From the NCBI RefSeq assembly GCF_003626535.1, contig NZ_RBAL01000006.1:310001-374000 (forward strand): DNA of 64,000 nucleotides, given 5' to 3'. The stretch comes from Streptomyces hoynatensis. Lineage in GTDB: Bacteria; Actinomycetota; Actinomycetes; Streptomycetales; Streptomycetaceae. The position numbers and the translations under genes were made by a program. Shown here piece by piece: positions 27,293 to 36,451 of the stretch; the first letter of the stretch is position 1, and every line of letters begins with the position of its first letter. Below the pieces are notes generated by a model. It had not been told where the DNA came from. It searched no databases and was given only the letters and a program-made list of their open reading frames with translations.

Positions 27293-28429
27293 ATGAGCGA
27301 CAGTCCGGTGGTGCACATCAAGGGGAGGGTTCTGACGGGTCCTGACCCCGAGGCGGAGGTACGTGAAGAGGCCTGGGTGATAGGGGGCCTGATCAGCTAT
27401 CGGCCCCCCGTCACCGCGCGGGAGGTCGTCACCGTCACCGGCTGGGCGCTGCCGGGACTGGTCGACGCCCACTGCCACGTCGGCCTCGACGCGCACGGGG
27501 CGGTGGACCGGGCGACCGCGGAGCGGCAGGCCCTGACCGACCGGGACGCCGGTGCCCTGCTGCTGCGCGACGCGGGCTCGGCCGCCGACACCCGCTGGAT
27601 GGACGAGCGGGCGGACCTGCCGCGGCTGATCAGGGCCGGCCGGCACATCGCGCGGCCGCGCCGCTATCTCCGCAACTACGCGCACGAGATCGAGCCGGAC
27701 CGGCTGGTCGAGGTGGTGCGCGGGGAGGCGCGGCGCGGCGACGGCTGGGTCAAGCTGGTGGGGGACTGGATCGACAGGGAACGCGGCGACCTCGCGCCCT
27801 GCTGGCCCGCGGACGTGCTGCGGGAGGCGGTGGCCGCGGCGCACGAGGAGGGGGCGCGGGTCACCGCCCACTGCTTCGCCGGGGACTCGCTGCCCGACCT
27901 GGTGGCGGCGGGCATCGACTGCATCGAGCACGCCACCGGGCTGACCGAGGAGACCATCCCGCTGTTCGCCGAGCGGGGCGTGGCGATCGTCCCCACCCTG
28001 GTCAACATCGCCACCTTCCCGGGCCTCGCGGCGGGCGGGGAGGCCAAGTTCCCGCGCTGGGCGGACCATCTGAGGCGGCTGCACGCGCGCCGGTACGCCA
28101 CCGTGCGCGCGGCCTGGGAGGCGGGGGTCCCGGTGTACGCGGGCACCGACGCGGGCGGCGGGCTCGCCCACGGCCTCGTCGCCGAGGAGGTGGCCGAGCT
28201 GGTGCGGGCAGGACTGCCGGCAACGGCCGCGCTGTCCGCGGCCACCTGGGGCGCCAGGGCCTGGCTCGGGCGCCCGGGGCTGACCGAGGGGGCGCCCGCC
28301 GACCTCGTCGTCTACCCGGCCGACCCGCGCCGGGACGTGCGGGTGCTGGCCGCCCCCGCACTCGTGCTGCTGCGCGGGCGGCCGGTGCGCCGGGCCGGCG
28401 GGGGCCGGCCGGGCCCGCTCAGCCCGTGA
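27293..28429 (+). CDS. Amidohydrolase family metallo-hydrolase
   Basis: 378 residues. Metal-dependent TIM-barrel hydrolase: HxH metal pair in LVDAHCHVG, further ligands in VTAHCFAG and IEHATGLT, and the catalytic Asp in YAGTDAGGG. Resembles imidazolonepropionase/prolidase-like amidohydrolases with unknown substrate. The stop overlaps the convergent small membrane protein gene by 11 bp. Confidence 0.88.
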   Translation: MSDSPVVHIKGRVLTGPDPEAEVREEAWVIGGLISYRPPVTAREVVTVTGWALPGLVDAHCHVGLDAHGAVDRATAERQALTDRDAGALLLRDAGSAADTRWMDERADLPRLIRAGRHIARPRRYLRNYAHEIEPDRLVEVVRGEARRGDGWVKLVGDWIDRERGDLAPCWPADVLREAVAAAHEEGARVTAHCFAGDSLPDLVAAGIDCIEHATGLTEETIPLFAERGVAIVPTLVNIATFPGLAAGGEAKFPRWADHLRRLHARRYATVRAAWEAGVPVYAGTDAGGGLAHGLVAEEVAELVRAGLPATAALSAATWGARAWLGRPGLTEGAPADLVVYPADPRRDVRVLAAPALVLLRGRPVRRAGGGRPGPLSP

Positions 28430-28622
28430 TGATCCACACGCCGTAGCCGACCGCCGCCGCGCACAGCGCGAAGCTGGCGTAGCCGACCGGCCGCACGGCG
28501 CGCGTCACGGAGGCCGAGGAGCGCATCCCGACCGAGAAGAGGCCGACGAGGGCCGAGGTCAGCAGCACCGAGACGAGGGCGACCTGCCCCAGCGCGGACC
28601 AGTCGATGTGCGCGAAGCCCAT
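28419..28622 (-). CDS. Small membrane protein downstream of the phosphate transporter
   Basis: 67 residues, two hydrophobic helices (LGQVALVSVLLTSALVGLF and YASFALCAAAVGYGVWII). RBS GGAGG 5 bases before the ATG. Immediately follows the PiT gene (23-bp gap), an arrangement I recall from other streptomycetes, suggesting a transporter accessory subunit. Confidence 0.8.
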   Translation of the reverse strand: MGFAHIDWSALGQVALVSVLLTSALVGLFSVGMRSSASVTRAVRPVGYASFALCAAAVGYGVWIITG

Positions 28623-28645
28623 GGGGAACCTCCGGTCTTGCGCCG

Positions 28646-29977
28646 TCAGGAGACGGGGTCGGTCGCGGTCGGGTGCGGCGCGGGCGCCGCCGGGGGAGCG
28701 GGGATGATCACGGGAAGGGCCGTCTCCGCCGGCCTGGGCGCCTCCCCGGCCGGCTCGGCGACGGGGCCCACCGGGGCGTTCAGGGCGACGTCCACCGGGA
28801 GCTCCGCCGGGAGATCCGCGGTGACGCCCGTCCCGGGCACCGGCTCCGCGTTCACCTCGGCAGCCGTCCCGGCCCGCGGCTCGTTCACGTTGGTGTGGTC
28901 GATCGGGTCGCGGCTCGCCCGCTGCCAGATCCCCACCCCCGCGAGCAGGAGCAGCACGAAGACGGCCGCCACGCCCCAGTCGCCCTGGTCGGCGAGCAGC
29001 GCGCCGAGCGCGCCCACCGCGGCCGCGGCGGGCAGGGTCAGGCACCAGGCCGCGGCCATCCGGCCCGCCGTGGACCAGCGCACCACCCCGCCGCGGCGGC
29101 CCATGCCGCTGCCGAGCACGGCACCCGAGCACACCTGCGTGGTGGACAGCGCGAAGCCGAGGTGCGAGGAGGCCAGGATCGTGGTGGCGGCGCCGGTCTG
29201 GGCGGCGAAGCCCTGCGCGGGCTGGATGTCCGTGAGGCCCTTGCCCATCGTGCGGATGATCCGCCAGCCGCCGAGGTAGGTGCCGAGCGCGATGGCGGCC
29301 CCGGCCGAGGCGATGACCCACAGCGGCGGGTCGGAGCCCGGGGCGAGGGAACCGCCGGTGATCAGCGCGAGGGTCATCACGCCCATCGTCTTCTGCGCGT
29401 CGTTGGTGCCGTGGGCCAGCGAGACCAGCGCGGCCGAGGCGATCTGGCCGGCCCGGTAGCCGCGGGCGCTGGCCCGTTCGTCGGCGCCGCGGGTGAGCCG
29501 GTAGGTCAGCCTGGTGGCGAGCGTCGCGGCGATCCCGGCGACCAGCGGCGCGGCCACCGCCGGGACGATCACCTTGGTCAGCACGGCGTCGCCGTTGATC
29601 GCGTCCGCGCCCACCGAGGCCAGGGTGGCGCCGATCAGGCCGCCGAAGAGGGCGTGCGAGGAACTGGAGGGCAGCCCCGCGAGCCAGGTCAAAAGATTCC
29701 AGACGATCGCCCCGACGAGGCCGGCGAAGATGACCTCGGGTCTGACCCCGGCCTCCTCGTCGATGATGCCGCCGGAGATGGTGCGGGCCACCTCGACCGA
29801 GAGGAAGGCCCCGAGCAGGTTCAGCGCCGCCGACATCGCCACCGCCGCCCGGGGGCCCATCGCCCCGGTCGAGATCGTGGTGGCCATGGCATTGGCCGTG
29901 TCGTGGAAGCCGTTGGTGAAGTCGAACGCCAGAGCCGTGACGATCACGATGGTGATCAGCAACGTTACGTGTTCCAT
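28646..29977 (-). CDS. pit: Inorganic phosphate transporter, PiT family
   Basis: 443 residues from ATG 29977 (MEHVTLLITIVIVTAL). Low-affinity phosphate permease with the duplicated family signature: GFHDTANAMATT and AHGTNDAQKTMGV. About 10 membrane segments, then a 90-residue Pro/Ala/Val cytoplasmic tail. Upstream is a GTTCACC heptamer on the minus strand (30040-30034), a fragment of a possible PHO box. Divergent from the class II aldolase. Confidence 0.93.
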   Translation of the reverse strand: MEHVTLLITIVIVTALAFDFTNGFHDTANAMATTISTGAMGPRAAVAMSAALNLLGAFLSVEVARTISGGIIDEEAGVRPEVIFAGLVGAIVWNLLTWLAGLPSSSSHALFGGLIGATLASVGADAINGDAVLTKVIVPAVAAPLVAGIAATLATRLTYRLTRGADERASARGYRAGQIASAALVSLAHGTNDAQKTMGVMTLALITGGSLAPGSDPPLWVIASAGAAIALGTYLGGWRIIRTMGKGLTDIQPAQGFAAQTGAATTILASSHLGFALSTTQVCSGAVLGSGMGRRGGVVRWSTAGRMAAAWCLTLPAAAAVGALGALLADQGDWGVAAVFVLLLLAGVGIWQRASRDPIDHTNVNEPRAGTAAEVNAEPVPGTGVTADLPAELPVDVALNAPVGPVAEPAGEAPRPAETALPVIIPAPPAAPAPHPTATDPVS

Positions 29978-30045
29978 ATACCCGGACAATCGTTCGGCGG
30001 GCGGGACCAAGCGTCGTTAACGTAAAGTGAATAGGTGAACGGAAG

Positions 30046-30738
30046 ATGAATTTGCGGCGGCGGGAACCTGTTACTTGGCGGCGGGCCTGGCGGGAGCTTC
30101 TGGGGACCGCCCGGCGCACCGTGACCGAGGGGCTGGTCGTCGGCACCTCGGGCAACGTATCGGTGCGGCTCGGCGAGGCCGTGCTGGTCACCCCGAGCGG
30201 CGTGCCGTACGACCGGCTCGGCCCGCGCGACCTCCTGGCCGTGGACCTCGACGGCCGCCGGCTGACCGGCTCCCTCCCGCCGACCAGCGAGCTGCCGATG
30301 CACCTCGCCGTCTACCGCGAGACCGGGGCCGCGGCCATCGTGCACACCCACGCGGTGCACGCCACCGCGGTCTCCACGCTCGTCGACGAGCTGCCCGCCA
30401 TCCACTACATGACCGCCGCGCTCGGCGGCCCGGTGCGCGTGGCCCCCTACGCGACCTACGGCAGCGAGGAACTCGCCGCCCACGCCCTGGCCGCGCTGCG
30501 CGGGCGCAGCGGCTGCCTGCTGCGCAACCACGGCACCCTGGTCCACGGCCCCGACCTGCGGCGTGCCTTCGAGCACACCGCGCAGCTGGAGTGGATGTGC
30601 CGCCTGTGGCTGGCCGCGAGCTCGGTGCCGGGCCGCGCCCCCACCCTGCTCGGCCCCGGGCAGCTGGCGGAGGTGGCGGACAGGCTGCGCACCTACGGCC
30701 CGCAGGACCCGGCCGCTCCCGCGCCGAACGGGCCCTGA
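30046..30738 (+). CDS. Class II aldolase/adducin-family protein
   Basis: 230 residues. L-fuculose-phosphate aldolase-like fold: GTSGNVSVR (phosphate loop), TSELPMHLAVY (Glu), IVHTHAVHATAV (two zinc His) and LLRNHGTLV (third His). Cleaves a sugar phosphate or decarboxylates a related substrate. No sugar kinase is next to it, so the substrate is unknown. Divergent from pit with only 68 bp between. Confidence 0.9.
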   Translation: MNLRRREPVTWRRAWRELLGTARRTVTEGLVVGTSGNVSVRLGEAVLVTPSGVPYDRLGPRDLLAVDLDGRRLTGSLPPTSELPMHLAVYRETGAAAIVHTHAVHATAVSTLVDELPAIHYMTAALGGPVRVAPYATYGSEELAAHALAALRGRSGCLLRNHGTLVHGPDLRRAFEHTAQLEWMCRLWLAASSVPGRAPTLLGPGQLAEVADRLRTYGPQDPAAPAPNGP

Positions 30739-31076
30739 CACTCCCTCACTACCCAGCCTTCGCCCGAGCAACGCCTCCCGGGGCGCGCCGGGCGCCGCGC
30801 ACCACCGCGAGCGCCGGGCCGGCCGCCCGCCCCCGCGCCCCGCTCCGCCCCGGCCCCTCCGCCCCCAGCGCGCCCCCGCCTCCCCTCCGTCACCCTCCGT
30901 TTCCGCCCGCCCGCCCGCGGCACCCCGGGCGTTCCCGCGGCGCCTCCCCGCCCCCGCCCGCCCGCCGCCCCGCCGCTCCGCCTCCCGTCCATCGTTCCCT
31001 TGTGCGAAGCCGGGCCGCCGCGGGGACCCCGTGTCCCGGCGGCCCTCCCGAGTGGCCGCCCCCGCGCGGCGCGCGC
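30739..31076. other. 338-bp intergenic region, strongly C-rich on the + strand
   Basis: No gene or clear promoter. The tract CCCC-G-CCCCC-G-CCC-G-CCC-N4-CCCC at 30946-30971 gives a canonical G-quadruplex pattern on the minus strand. Such patterns are common by chance at this GC content. Confidence 0.5.
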
Positions 31077-32183
31077 ATGCTTGAACCCATGCGTCGGCGG
31101 ACAACGGCGGCCCTCGCCGCCAGCACGTTGCTCGGTGCCGGAGCGGCCGTGGCCGCGGCCACGAACGCCGTCCGCTTCCGGACCCTCGACGCCCCGGCGG
31201 GCTTCGCCGGGGCGCGGCTGATCGTGCACGGCACCACGGAGGGGCGGATCACCCTCACCCGTTCCCTCGACTCGCTGCTGCCTGGCACGTACGCCGTCAC
31301 CAGCCGCTCCGCGCGCGCGGTCATCGGGCCGGTGATCGAGGACGCGCCCCGCCGCAGCCCCGACACCGTCGTCCGCCGCCTGGAACGCGTCGACCAGGGG
31401 GAACTCACGCCGGGGAGCACCGTCCGCCTCACCCCGCAGCTCCACCGGGGAGACCCGCACGAGGCCCTCGGCATCGGCTACACCGACGTCCGGATCCCCG
31501 GCGAACGCGGCGAGCTGCCCGCCTGGTTCGTCCCGGCGCCCCGCGACACCTGGGTCATCGCCCTGCACGGCCTCGGCAGCACCCGCGAGCACCCGCTGAA
31601 CGTGCTGCCCCTGCTGCACCGGCTCCAGTTCCCCGTGCTGCTGCCCGACTACCCGGCCGAGGGCCTCGGCGCCGCCGAGTGGCCCGACGCCGACGCCGCG
31701 GTGCGGTACGCCGTCAGCTACGGCGCGCGCCGGGTGGTCTGCTACGGCTGGTCGGTGGGCGGGGCGATGGCCATGCACGCCGCCGCCCGCTCCCCGCTGC
31801 GCGAACGCATCGCCGGCCTGGTGCTCGACTCGCCCGTCCTGGACCCGGCCGCCACGGTGCGCGCCCTGGCCGCGCGGCGCGGCGTGCCCTGGCCGCTGCA
31901 CTCGCTGGCGGTGCGCGCGGCCCGCGACGGCCTCAGGCCGGGCGCGGGCGGCCCCCCGGCCGCCAACCTGACCCGGCCGGGCGGCAGTCCGGTGCCCGTT
32001 CTCGTCTTCCACGGCCCCGACGACGGCATCGCTCCCTGGGACGCCTCGCGGGAGCTGGCCGGGCGGCACCCGGAGACCACCACCCTGCACACCGTCGCGG
32101 GCGCCGGGCACGCGGCGATGTGGAACGCCGACCCCGAGGGCTACGAGGAGCAGCTGCGGCGGTTCCTGATGCCGCTGATGTGA
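31077..32183 (+). CDS. Alpha/beta hydrolase with N-terminal membrane anchor
   Basis: 368 residues (364 if the second ATG at 31089 is used; neither has a good RBS). N-terminal hydrophobic segment TTAALAASTLLGAGAAVAAA may be a signal anchor. Catalytic set: HGLGSTREH oxyanion motif, nucleophile Ser in YGWSVGGAMA, Asp in FHGPDDGIAP, His in AGHAAMW. Likely a membrane-anchored or exported esterase/peptidase. Confidence 0.85.
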   Translation: MLEPMRRRTTAALAASTLLGAGAAVAAATNAVRFRTLDAPAGFAGARLIVHGTTEGRITLTRSLDSLLPGTYAVTSRSARAVIGPVIEDAPRRSPDTVVRRLERVDQGELTPGSTVRLTPQLHRGDPHEALGIGYTDVRIPGERGELPAWFVPAPRDTWVIALHGLGSTREHPLNVLPLLHRLQFPVLLPDYPAEGLGAAEWPDADAAVRYAVSYGARRVVCYGWSVGGAMAMHAAARSPLRERIAGLVLDSPVLDPAATVRALAARRGVPWPLHSLAVRAARDGLRPGAGGPPAANLTRPGGSPVPVLVFHGPDDGIAPWDASRELAGRHPETTTLHTVAGAGHAAMWNADPEGYEEQLRRFLMPLM

Positions 32184-32465
32184 GCGGAACACCCCCGGGG
32201 CCGAACGGCCGGGGCCGGAAAACCGGCAGGAAACCGGGCGGAACCCGAGCGAAGGCAAACGAAAGCCGGACAGTGCCCGAGTAAAACCCGGGCAAAACCC
32301 GAGCAGAAGCAGGGACGAACCAGAGCAGAATCCGGGCAGAACCCGCACGGACCCGGCCGTCCGCGGCCGCGCGCCGGCCGCGGAAACCGGGTGGTCCCGC
32401 GGGGTCATCTGGGGCTCTGTGCGGGGGGTTTGGGCTTTCGCGGCCCGAGCGGTGAAACTGCTCCG
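32184..32465 (+). repeat. Degenerate AAACCCGGGC-type repeat tract
   Basis: About 130 bp after the hydrolase (32215-32350) is made of decayed 10-12-bp units such as AAAACCCGGGCAAAACCCGA. GC and A content differ from the neighbours. No coding frame is convincing there; the start region of the next gene lies at its end. Confidence 0.6.
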
Positions 32466-34010
32466 GTGACGTCCCGAACTCCGCGTGAGCCCCGGTTGCG
32501 ACTTGTCCCCCTCCCGCCCGCAGGGCACGCCGTCTCGAACCGGCGCCAGAAGGAGGGCAGACGCACGGCGAGGCCGCCGAGAGGCGTCGCCCCCCAGCCC
32601 CGGCTCGCCCGCCAGGCCAGGACGCTGCTGTCCGAGGCCGTCCGGCTGGCACGCTGGGCCGACCGCACCGGCACCTCCCCCGAGGCGGACGTCGCCCAGG
32701 CCGCCGCCGAACTCGGCCTGACGGTCGGCCAGGTCCGCGACCACTGGAGCCGGGCGCGCCTTGCGGGCCTGGTCGAGACCGGGGTGGAGGCCGGTTCCGA
32801 CGGCTCCGCGGCCACCGTGCGGGCCGGCTGGCGGCTGCGCGCCTGGGAGCGCGACGACAGCGCCGTGCTGCGCGGCTGGGTCGCGCTCTTCGACGCCTGG
32901 TCCCTCGCCCGCCCGGCGCCGCCCGACGCCGACCCCGGCCTCGCCGCCGACGTCGTGGCCGCCGTTCCGCAGCTGCTCTCCGTCATGTTCCTCTCGGACG
33001 GGCCGGTCACCGGCGCCGGGCTGATCGACCTGCTGCGGCAGCGCATCACCGAGCTGCGCGCCGAACGCCCCGCCCCCGGCATAGCCGCCACCGGGGAAGG
33101 CGAGCCCGCGGCGGCGCGCGTGGCCACGCTCCCGCGCCAGGGCAGGCGCCCGGCGGCGGAGCCAGGGAGCACCGGGAGCACCGCGGGCACCGGGAGCACG
33201 GGCGGGGGCGGCGAGGGCGGCGGAGCCGCCGTCCGCGCCGGAGCCGCCGCGGACGAGGCCGAGCTGGTCAGGCTGCTCGGCTGGGCCCTGGACGCGCTGG
33301 CCTCCGTCGGGGCGCTCACCCTCCACGCGCGTAGCCGCCACCCCGAGCGGGCCCGGCTGACCGACCTCGGCGGCTGGGCGATGTGGACCAAGCTGGAGCA
33401 GATCTGCATCGCGGCCCAGAGCCCGGCCGGCGGCAACATCGAGCAGTCCGCCGTGGCCATGCTGCGCGGCTGCGCCGGCCTCACCCCCGGCCCCGCGCGG
33501 GACGAGTACCGCGCCTGGCTCGCCGCCCGCCCCACCGCCCCGGCCGTCACCGAATTGCTGGAGGCGGCCCGCGGGGAGGACGCCCTCATCCGCGGCCTGG
33601 CCTTCGAGGCGCTGCGCGTCGTGGGCGCCCCGGCGCTCGCCGCGGTGCGCGCGGTCGTCGACGAGCCGGTGCTCAGGCCGTACGCGCTGCTGTGGCTCGC
33701 CGACCACCAGGGCATGGACCCGCGCGACGAGGCGGGCTCGGCCCGGGGCGTGCTCACCCGCGCCGAGGAGACCTGGCTGTGGGTGGACACCGCCTCCGCC
33801 GCCCAGGAGCACGGGGCGGAGGGCGTGCTGCTCGACCACCTCGACGCGGCGCCCCAGCCGTCGGTCACGGAGCTGGTGGACGAGATCCGCACCTGCGGGC
33901 ACCCGCGCACCGTGCAGGTGCTGCTCGCGCTCGCCTCCGCGCACCCCGACCCGGCCGTCACCAAGCGGGTGCGCCGGGCCGCCTTCCAGGTGCACGCCGG
34001 CGGCGCCTGA
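32466..34010 (+). CDS. Conserved hypothetical protein
   Basis: 514 residues from GTG (VTSRTPREP). I do not recognise a domain. N-terminal half is helical with a possible HTH-like segment (EADVAQAAAELGLTVGQVRDHW, about 77-98); the middle carries a Gly/Ser/Thr linker (about 235-260); the C-terminal half has HEAT-like helices (DALIRGLAFEALRVVGAPALAAV). It may be a scaffold or DNA-associated protein. Upstream in the same direction is the alpha/beta hydrolase. Confidence 0.72.
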   Translation: MTSRTPREPRLRLVPLPPAGHAVSNRRQKEGRRTARPPRGVAPQPRLARQARTLLSEAVRLARWADRTGTSPEADVAQAAAELGLTVGQVRDHWSRARLAGLVETGVEAGSDGSAATVRAGWRLRAWERDDSAVLRGWVALFDAWSLARPAPPDADPGLAADVVAAVPQLLSVMFLSDGPVTGAGLIDLLRQRITELRAERPAPGIAATGEGEPAAARVATLPRQGRRPAAEPGSTGSTAGTGSTGGGGEGGGAAVRAGAAADEAELVRLLGWALDALASVGALTLHARSRHPERARLTDLGGWAMWTKLEQICIAAQSPAGGNIEQSAVAMLRGCAGLTPGPARDEYRAWLAARPTAPAVTELLEAARGEDALIRGLAFEALRVVGAPALAAVRAVVDEPVLRPYALLWLADHQGMDPRDEAGSARGVLTRAEETWLWVDTASAAQEHGAEGVLLDHLDAAPQPSVTELVDEIRTCGHPRTVQVLLALASAHPDPAVTKRVRRAAFQVHAGGA

Positions 34011-34103
34011 AGGACCGGCGCCGCGCGCGAGCCGCGAAACGAGCCCCCGGGCGAGCCCGGGCGACCCCCCGAGCGGGCCGGGAAAAGCGTTTGCCCCCGC
34101 CGT

Positions 34104-34109
34104 TAGAAT
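34104..34109 (+). promoter_or_regulatory. -10 element of the ABC-F leader transcript
   Basis: TAGAAT, close to consensus, seven bases before the ATG of the short leader ORF. The expected start site coincides with that ATG, so the leader would be translated from a leaderless mRNA. No good -35 was found 16-18 bases upstream. Confidence 0.55.
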
Positions 34110-34115
34110 GACCGC

Positions 34116-34139
34116 ATGGACATTCAGCTCCTCGACTAG
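34116..34139 (+). CDS. Seven-codon leader ORF (MDIQLLD) upstream of ABC-F gene
   Basis: ATG-GAC-ATT-CAG-CTC-CTC-GAC-TAG. It lies between a TAGAAT -10 element and the ABC-F gene, whose ATG is 57 bases after this stop. Short leader peptides that sense stalled ribosomes control many ABC-F genes (established for other species). No alternative hairpin pair was worked out here, so the attenuation role is inference. Could also be a chance ORF. Confidence 0.5.
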   Translation: MDIQLLD

Positions 34140-34196
34140 CGGGCGCCCTTCCCCCAGCCGTCCCTGCCTCACGCCTCATCCCGCTGGAGACCGTCC

Positions 34197-35795
34197 ATGA
34201 TCACCGCAACTGGCATCGAGCTGCGCGCCGGAGCCCGCATCCTCCTGGAGTCCGCCTCCTTCCGCGTGGCCAAGGGCGACCGCGTCGGCCTCGTCGGGCG
34301 CAACGGCGCCGGCAAGACCACCCTCACCAAGTGCCTGGCGGGCGAGGGGACGCCGGCCGGGGGCACCATCACGCGCAGCGGAGAGGTCGGCTACCTCCCC
34401 CAGGACCCGCGCACCGGCGACCTTGACGTCCTGGCCCGCGACCGCATCCTCGCCGCCCGCGGCCTGGACAGCGTGCTGCGCGGCATGCGGGAGAGCGAGG
34501 AGCGGATGGCCGGCGGCCCGGGGGCCACCCGCGACAAGGCGATGCGCAGGTACGAGCGCCTGGAGACCGAGTTCCTCACCAAGGGCGGGTACGCCGCCGA
34601 GGCGGAGGCCGCCACCATCGCCGCCAGCCTCGGACTGCCGGAACGGGTGCTGGCCCAGCCGCTCGGCACCCTCTCCGGCGGCCAGCGCCGCCGGGTGGAG
34701 CTCGCCCGCATCCTGTTCTCCGACGCGGACGTCCTGCTGCTCGACGAGCCCACCAACCACCTGGACGCCGACTCCATCACCTGGCTGCGCGACTTCCTGC
34801 GCACCTACCGCGGCGGGCTCGTGGTGATCTCCCACGACGTCGACCTGGTCGAGACGGTGGTCAACCGGGTCTTCTGCCTGGATGCCAACCGGGCCGCCAT
34901 CGACGTCTACAACATGGGCTGGAGGCAGTACCAGGCCCAGCGCGAGGCCGACGAGAAGCGGCGCCGCCGCGAACGGGCCAACGCCGAGAAGAAGGCCGCC
35001 GCGCTCAACGCGCAGGCCGACAAGATGCGCGCCAAGGCCACCAAGGCCACCGCGGCGCAGAACATGGCCCGCCGCGCCGAGCGGCTGCTGGCGGGACTCG
35101 AGGAGGAGCGGGTGCGCGACAAGGTCGCCAAGCTCCGCTTCCCCGACCCCGCCCCCTGCGGCAAGACCCCGCTGACCGCGGAGGGCCTGTCGAAGTCCTA
35201 CGGCTCGCTGGAGATCTTCACCGACCTCTCGCTCGCCATCGACAAGGGCTCCCGGGTCGTCATCCTCGGCCTCAACGGCGCCGGGAAGACGACCCTGCTG
35301 CGGCTGCTCGCCGGGATCGAGAAGCCCGACACCGGCCGGGTCGTCCCCGGCCACGGCCTCAAGCTCGGGTACTACGCGCAGGAACACGAGACCCTCGACC
35401 CCGAGCGCACCGTGCTGGAGAACATGCGCTCGGCCGCCCCCGACATGGACCTGGTGGAGGTGCGCAAGATCCTCGGCTCCTTCCTCTTCGGCGGCGACGA
35501 CGTGGACAAGCCGGCCGGGGTGCTCTCGGGCGGCGAGAAGACCAGGCTGGCGCTGGCCACCCTCGTGGTCTCCTCGGCGAACGTCCTGCTGCTCGACGAG
35601 CCCACCAACAACCTCGACCCGGCCAGCCGCGAGGAGATCCTCGGCGCCCTGCGCGGCTTCGCCGGCGCCGTCGTGCTGGTGACCCACGACGAGGGCGCGG
35701 TGGACGCGCTCCAGCCCGAGCGGATCATCCTGCTGCCCGACGGCGTGGAGGACCTCTGGAGCCCCGACTACGCGGATCTGGTCGCCCTGGCGTGA
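34197..35795 (+). CDS. ABC-F family ATPase (ribosome-associated translation factor)
   Basis: 532 residues with two ATPase domains and no membrane segments. Walker A GRNGAGKTT (about 36-44) and GLNGAGKTT; signatures LSGGQRRRVELARIL and LSGGEKTRLALATLV; Walker B LLLDEPTNHLD and LLLDEPTNNLD. The Arg/Lys/Ala-rich linker between domains (about 240-300) is the ribosome-probing interdomain region. Such proteins rescue or tune the ribosomal P site; some give antibiotic resistance. Housekeeping versus resistance role is not settled by sequence. Confidence 0.93.
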   Translation: MITATGIELRAGARILLESASFRVAKGDRVGLVGRNGAGKTTLTKCLAGEGTPAGGTITRSGEVGYLPQDPRTGDLDVLARDRILAARGLDSVLRGMRESEERMAGGPGATRDKAMRRYERLETEFLTKGGYAAEAEAATIAASLGLPERVLAQPLGTLSGGQRRRVELARILFSDADVLLLDEPTNHLDADSITWLRDFLRTYRGGLVVISHDVDLVETVVNRVFCLDANRAAIDVYNMGWRQYQAQREADEKRRRRERANAEKKAAALNAQADKMRAKATKATAAQNMARRAERLLAGLEEERVRDKVAKLRFPDPAPCGKTPLTAEGLSKSYGSLEIFTDLSLAIDKGSRVVILGLNGAGKTTLLRLLAGIEKPDTGRVVPGHGLKLGYYAQEHETLDPERTVLENMRSAAPDMDLVEVRKILGSFLFGGDDVDKPAGVLSGGEKTRLALATLVVSSANVLLLDEPTNNLDPASREEILGALRGFAGAVVLVTHDEGAVDALQPERIILLPDGVEDLWSPDYADLVALA

Positions 35796-36115
35796 TCAAC
35801 CGGGCCACCCGGCATCCGGCGTTTGTGATCACCGTCGGTGGATCATTCGGCCGACCCTTGATCATTCATCTGAGTGAGGCCGCTACGTATCCCGGTGTGT
35901 CGGCACGCCGGGCACCCGCCTGGGGGCCCGGGCCGGTCGCGCCGCTGTGACCTGGGCCTTCGCCGCGCCGGCCGGCGCGGGGGCGGGCCGGGAGGCCGCC
36001 CCGGGGGCCCGGCCCGTGGTCCGCTTGTCGTACGGACCTCGACGAATGGGTGGCCAGGAAGCTGGATAGGGGTGATCATGAGAGTCCAGAGCGCACTTCC
36101 TACGAGGAGGCACGG
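35796..36115. other. 320-bp intergenic region with repeated TGATCA/GATCATTC
   Basis: No gene. TGATCA at 35793-35798 and 35826-35831; GATCATTC at 35841-35848 and 35860-35867 (19-bp spacing); another TGATCA near 36073. These clustered copies of an AT-containing motif in a GC-rich gap may be operator sites for the small HTH gene that follows. Confidence 0.55.
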
Positions 36116-36337
36116 GTGGCCGAGACTCTGAAGAAGGGCAGCCGGGTGACCGGCCCTGCGCGCGAGAAGCTCGCCGCAGACCTCAAGCGCAAATACGAGT
36201 CGGGGGCGAGCATCAGGGCGCTGGCCGAGGAGACCGGCCGGTCCTACGGGTTCGTGCACCGCATGCTCAGCGAGGCGGATGTGACGCTGCGTGGCCGCGG
36301 CGGCGCGACGCGCGGCAAGAAGGCACCGACGGCCTGA
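36116..36337 (+). CDS. Small helix-turn-helix DNA-binding protein
   Basis: 73 residues from GTG with GAGGAGG 5 bases upstream. Lys/Arg-rich N-terminus (ETLKKGSRVTGPAREKL), one HTH (about 33-55, ASIRALAEETGRSYGFVHRML), basic tail. Single-domain nucleoid- or regulator-type protein that I recall as conserved in Streptomyces; target unknown. Upstream repeats may be autoregulatory. Confidence 0.85.
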   Translation: MAETLKKGSRVTGPAREKLAADLKRKYESGASIRALAEETGRSYGFVHRMLSEADVTLRGRGGATRGKKAPTA

Positions 36338-36451
36338 GGCCGCGCCCGGCTCGCCGGGCCGTACCCGCCCGGCGCACCCCGGGCGGCCGGGCCGCACGGT
36401 CTGCCGTTACCCTGCGGGCACTACCGCCGAGTAACCGACCGGAGGCCCTCC

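Noticed and set aside
30012..30040. PHO box upstream of pit
   Set aside because: One GTTCACC heptamer is present, but the second 11-bp direct-repeat unit does not match; too weak to annotate as a site.
34079..34104. SigR-type promoter (GGAA-N16-GTT) for the ABC-F leader
   Set aside because: Spacing is 16 instead of about 18 and the -35 lacks the final T; TAGAAT explains the start better.
30693..34172. Minus-strand open frame of about 1,160 codons
   Set aside because: Lies antisense to the alpha/beta hydrolase and the hypothetical protein; no start context or domain.
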